Source: Acetobacteraceae bacterium
Lineage (GTDB): Bacteria; Pseudomonadota; Alphaproteobacteria; Acetobacterales; Acetobacteraceae
Direction: 5' to 3'
DNA length: 6,051 nt
NCBI GenBank assembly: GCA_947475475.1
Contig: CANJOG010000134.1
Coordinates: 1-6,051, forward strand
Shown: one piece after another, positions 4,957 through 6,051 of the stretch
Layout of the letters: every line of letters starts with the position of its first letter
Position numbering within the stretch: position 1 is the stretch's first letter
Notes under the pieces: generated by a model
Seen by the model: the letters and a program-made list of their open reading frames with translations, nothing else
What the model was told of the DNA's origin: nothing
The model's database searches: none
Program-made: the position numbers and the translations under genes

Positions 4957-5943
4957 ATGAAGCTCGCCTCGCTCAAGGAAGGCGGCCGCGACGGCACGCT
5001 GGTCGTGGTCAGTCGGGACCTCTCCCGCGCCGCCCGTGTGCCCGCCATCGCGCGCACCATGCAGGCAGCCCTGGATGACTGGGCGCGCTGCGAGGCCCTG
5101 CTTGAAGCCGCCTATGACCAGCTCGAATCTGGCATGCTGCCTGGCGCCTTCCCCTTCGACGAAACCCAGGCCCATTCGCCCTTGCCGCGCGCCTATCAAT
5201 GGAGCGAAGGCAGTGTCTATATCGTCCATCTCGAACGCTGCCGCCGCGCCACCAAACGCGAATTGCCGCAATCGCTCTATACCGAAATCGGCATGTATCA
5301 GGGCGGCTCGGATAATTTCGTCGGCCCGCGCGATCCGATGATCACCCCGGACGATCAATGGGACCCCGATCTGGAAGCCGGCATCTGCATCATCACCGAT
5401 GACGTGCCGATGGGTGTCACGCCCGAGCAGGCCGCGGCCCACATCAAGCTTGTCGTGCTGGTCAATGATTTCTCGTTGCGTCGCCTGCAGCCAGCCGAAA
5501 TGGCCAAGGGGCTTGGCGTGCTGCAATGCAAGCCGGCCAATGCCTATTCCCCCGTTGCCGTCTCACCGCGCACGCTTGGCGCCGCCTGGGACGGAGCGAT
5601 GCTTGCCCGCCCGGTGGAGGTCTTTGTGCGCGGCGAGCAGATCGGCGCGCCGATTGGCAATGTCGATGCGCTCTTCACCTTCCCGCAGCTCATCGCCCAT
5701 CTTGCCCGCACCCGCGAGATCGAGGCCGGTTCGATCATCGGCGTCGGCACCGTCGCCAATCGCGACGAGACGCGCGGCGTCGGCTGCATCCTGGAAAAGC
5801 GCGCCAAGGAAATCCTTGAGACGGGGGAGGCAAAAACCCCCTTCCTCCGCTTCGGCGATTCGATCCGCATTGAATGTCACGACGCCGACGGCAGCTCGAT
5901 CTTCGGCGCCATCGACCAGACCCTCGCCCCGCTTTCCCGCTGA
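4957..5943 (+). CDS. Fumarylacetoacetate hydrolase family protein with altered metal site
   Basis: The 328-residue protein belongs to the FAH family, whose members hydrolyse or decarboxylate C-C bonds in acylpyruvate-type products, often at the end of aromatic catabolism. Residues 1 to about 80 (from MKLASLKEGGRDGTLVVVSR) match the N-terminal domain found in many proteobacterial members. The rest is the catalytic domain: PLPRAYQW, YQGGSDNF (114-121), DLEAGICIITDDVPMG (138-153), LVNDFSLR (168-175), KPANAYSPVAVSP, GVGTVAN (262-268), then FGDSIRIE and IFGAIDQ. In the family the E-x-E pair and a later Asp bind the divalent metal. Here Glu140 and Asp171 are present, but the second Glu position is Gly142. 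The usual GSGTVSN block is also changed (Val263, Ala267). It may be a divergent enzyme or one with altered activity. The gene is divergent from the SDR gene, suggesting one catabolic locus. Annotation as fumarylacetoacetase itself is not justified. Confidence 0.9.
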   Translation: MKLASLKEGGRDGTLVVVSRDLSRAARVPAIARTMQAALDDWARCEALLEAAYDQLESGMLPGAFPFDETQAHSPLPRAYQWSEGSVYIVHLERCRRATKRELPQSLYTEIGMYQGGSDNFVGPRDPMITPDDQWDPDLEAGICIITDDVPMGVTPEQAAAHIKLVVLVNDFSLRRLQPAEMAKGLGVLQCKPANAYSPVAVSPRTLGAAWDGAMLARPVEVFVRGEQIGAPIGNVDALFTFPQLIAHLARTREIEAGSIIGVGTVANRDETRGVGCILEKRAKEILETGEAKTPFLRFGDSIRIECHDADGSSIFGAIDQTLAPLSR

Positions 5944-5977
5944 TACCAAGGGTCGCTCATCGCAACCCTTGGTATCA
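5941..5977. repeat. Perfect 13-bp inverted repeat at the end of the FAH-family gene
   Basis: TGATACCAAGGGT (5941-5953) is matched exactly by its reverse complement ACCCTTGGTATCA (5965-5977), with an 11-nt spacer whose inner GC/GC bases can add two pairs after a C/A mismatch. The left arm includes the TGA stop codon. No T run follows (GCCTGTTATTCTC), so it is not a canonical intrinsic terminator in the plus direction. It could be an RNA 3'-end stabiliser, a weak terminator, or a copy of a dispersed palindromic (REP-like) element. Confidence 0.8.
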
Positions 5978-6051
5978 GCCTGTTATTCTCGCGCGCGCCG
6001 CCCGCCAACCCGCGCGCATACCATATCTCGTTGAGCATGGTAGGGTCATGC
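5978..6051. other. Non-coding end of the window
   Basis: No gene is visible between the 13-bp inverted repeat and the edge. The stretch contains a GC-alternating tract (5990-5999) and a small 6-bp inverted repeat, TACCAT (6019-6024) with ATGGTA (6037-6042). The ATG at 6048 lies too near the edge to judge. Confidence 0.4.

Noticed and set aside
3941..4960. A 339-codon open frame on the plus strand, antisense to the SDR gene
   Set aside because: The minus-strand SDR gene carries all its family motifs; the plus-strand translation matches nothing and is a composition artefact.
4819..5526. A 235-codon minus-strand frame opposite the FAH-family gene
   Set aside because: It covers the divergent promoter region and the antisense of a conserved gene, with no domain or ribosome binding site.
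5880..6051. A minus-strand frame open to the right edge that ends inside the FAH-family gene, possibly the 3' end of a gene entering from the right
   Set aside because: Only about 55 codons are visible, it has no recognisable motif, and it runs through the 13-bp inverted repeat. It cannot be supported without sequence beyond 6051.
1..6051. tRNA, rRNA, CRISPR array, insertion sequence, toxin-antitoxin or phage genes
   Set aside because: No cloverleaf-like segment, regularly spaced direct repeats, transposase, integrase or short toxin-like gene pair could be seen on either strand.

Overview
This 6.05 kb window is GC-rich, strongly biased to G/C at third codon positions, and densely packed with genes. 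It looks like the chromosome of a Gram-negative bacterium, most likely an alphaproteobacterium. That assignment is an inference from codon bias and from the style of the SDR, SnoaL-like and FAH-family proteins. There is no rRNA or other taxonomic marker to confirm it.

Positions 1-3500 (+ strand) hold most of a coenzyme F420 biosynthesis operon. In order these are the 3' end of the F0 synthase gene (cofH or the CofH half of fbiC), npdG (F420:NADP oxidoreductase), cofE (F420-0 gamma-glutamyl ligase), cofD (2-phospho-L-lactate transferase family) and cofC/fbiD (guanylyltransferase). The genes are 31 nt apart or less, and cofD and cofC overlap by 4 nt (GTGA). They suggest one route. F0 synthase makes the deazaflavin F0. 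CofC activates a phospho-acid with GTP. CofD joins it to F0. CofE adds the glutamate tail. NpdG exchanges hydride between F420 and NADP(H). CofE is a single-domain protein without the reductase domain of mycobacterial FbiB, so the identity of the phospho-acid and any dehydro-F420-0 reductase are open. No F420-consuming enzyme lies in the window.

Positions 3460-4819 (- strand) hold a two-gene unit: a classical short-chain dehydrogenase/reductase followed 25 nt later by a small SnoaL-like (NTF2-fold) protein. Its 3' end overlaps the 3' end of cofC by 41 nt. From 4957 (+ strand), divergent from the SDR gene, runs a fumarylacetoacetate-hydrolase-family protein that appears to lack one of the usual metal-ligand glutamates. 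The 137-nt divergent region carries a good promoter candidate for the FAH-family gene. SDR, SnoaL-like and FAH-family genes together suggest a small catabolic locus of unknown substrate. A functional link to F420 is not shown.

The window ends in 108 nt of non-coding DNA that begins with a perfect 13-bp inverted repeat spanning the FAH-family stop codon. No tRNA, rRNA, CRISPR array, insertion sequence or prophage gene is visible. Apart from the F420 genes being in a probable proteobacterium, the gene content is recognisable and I see no wholly new system.
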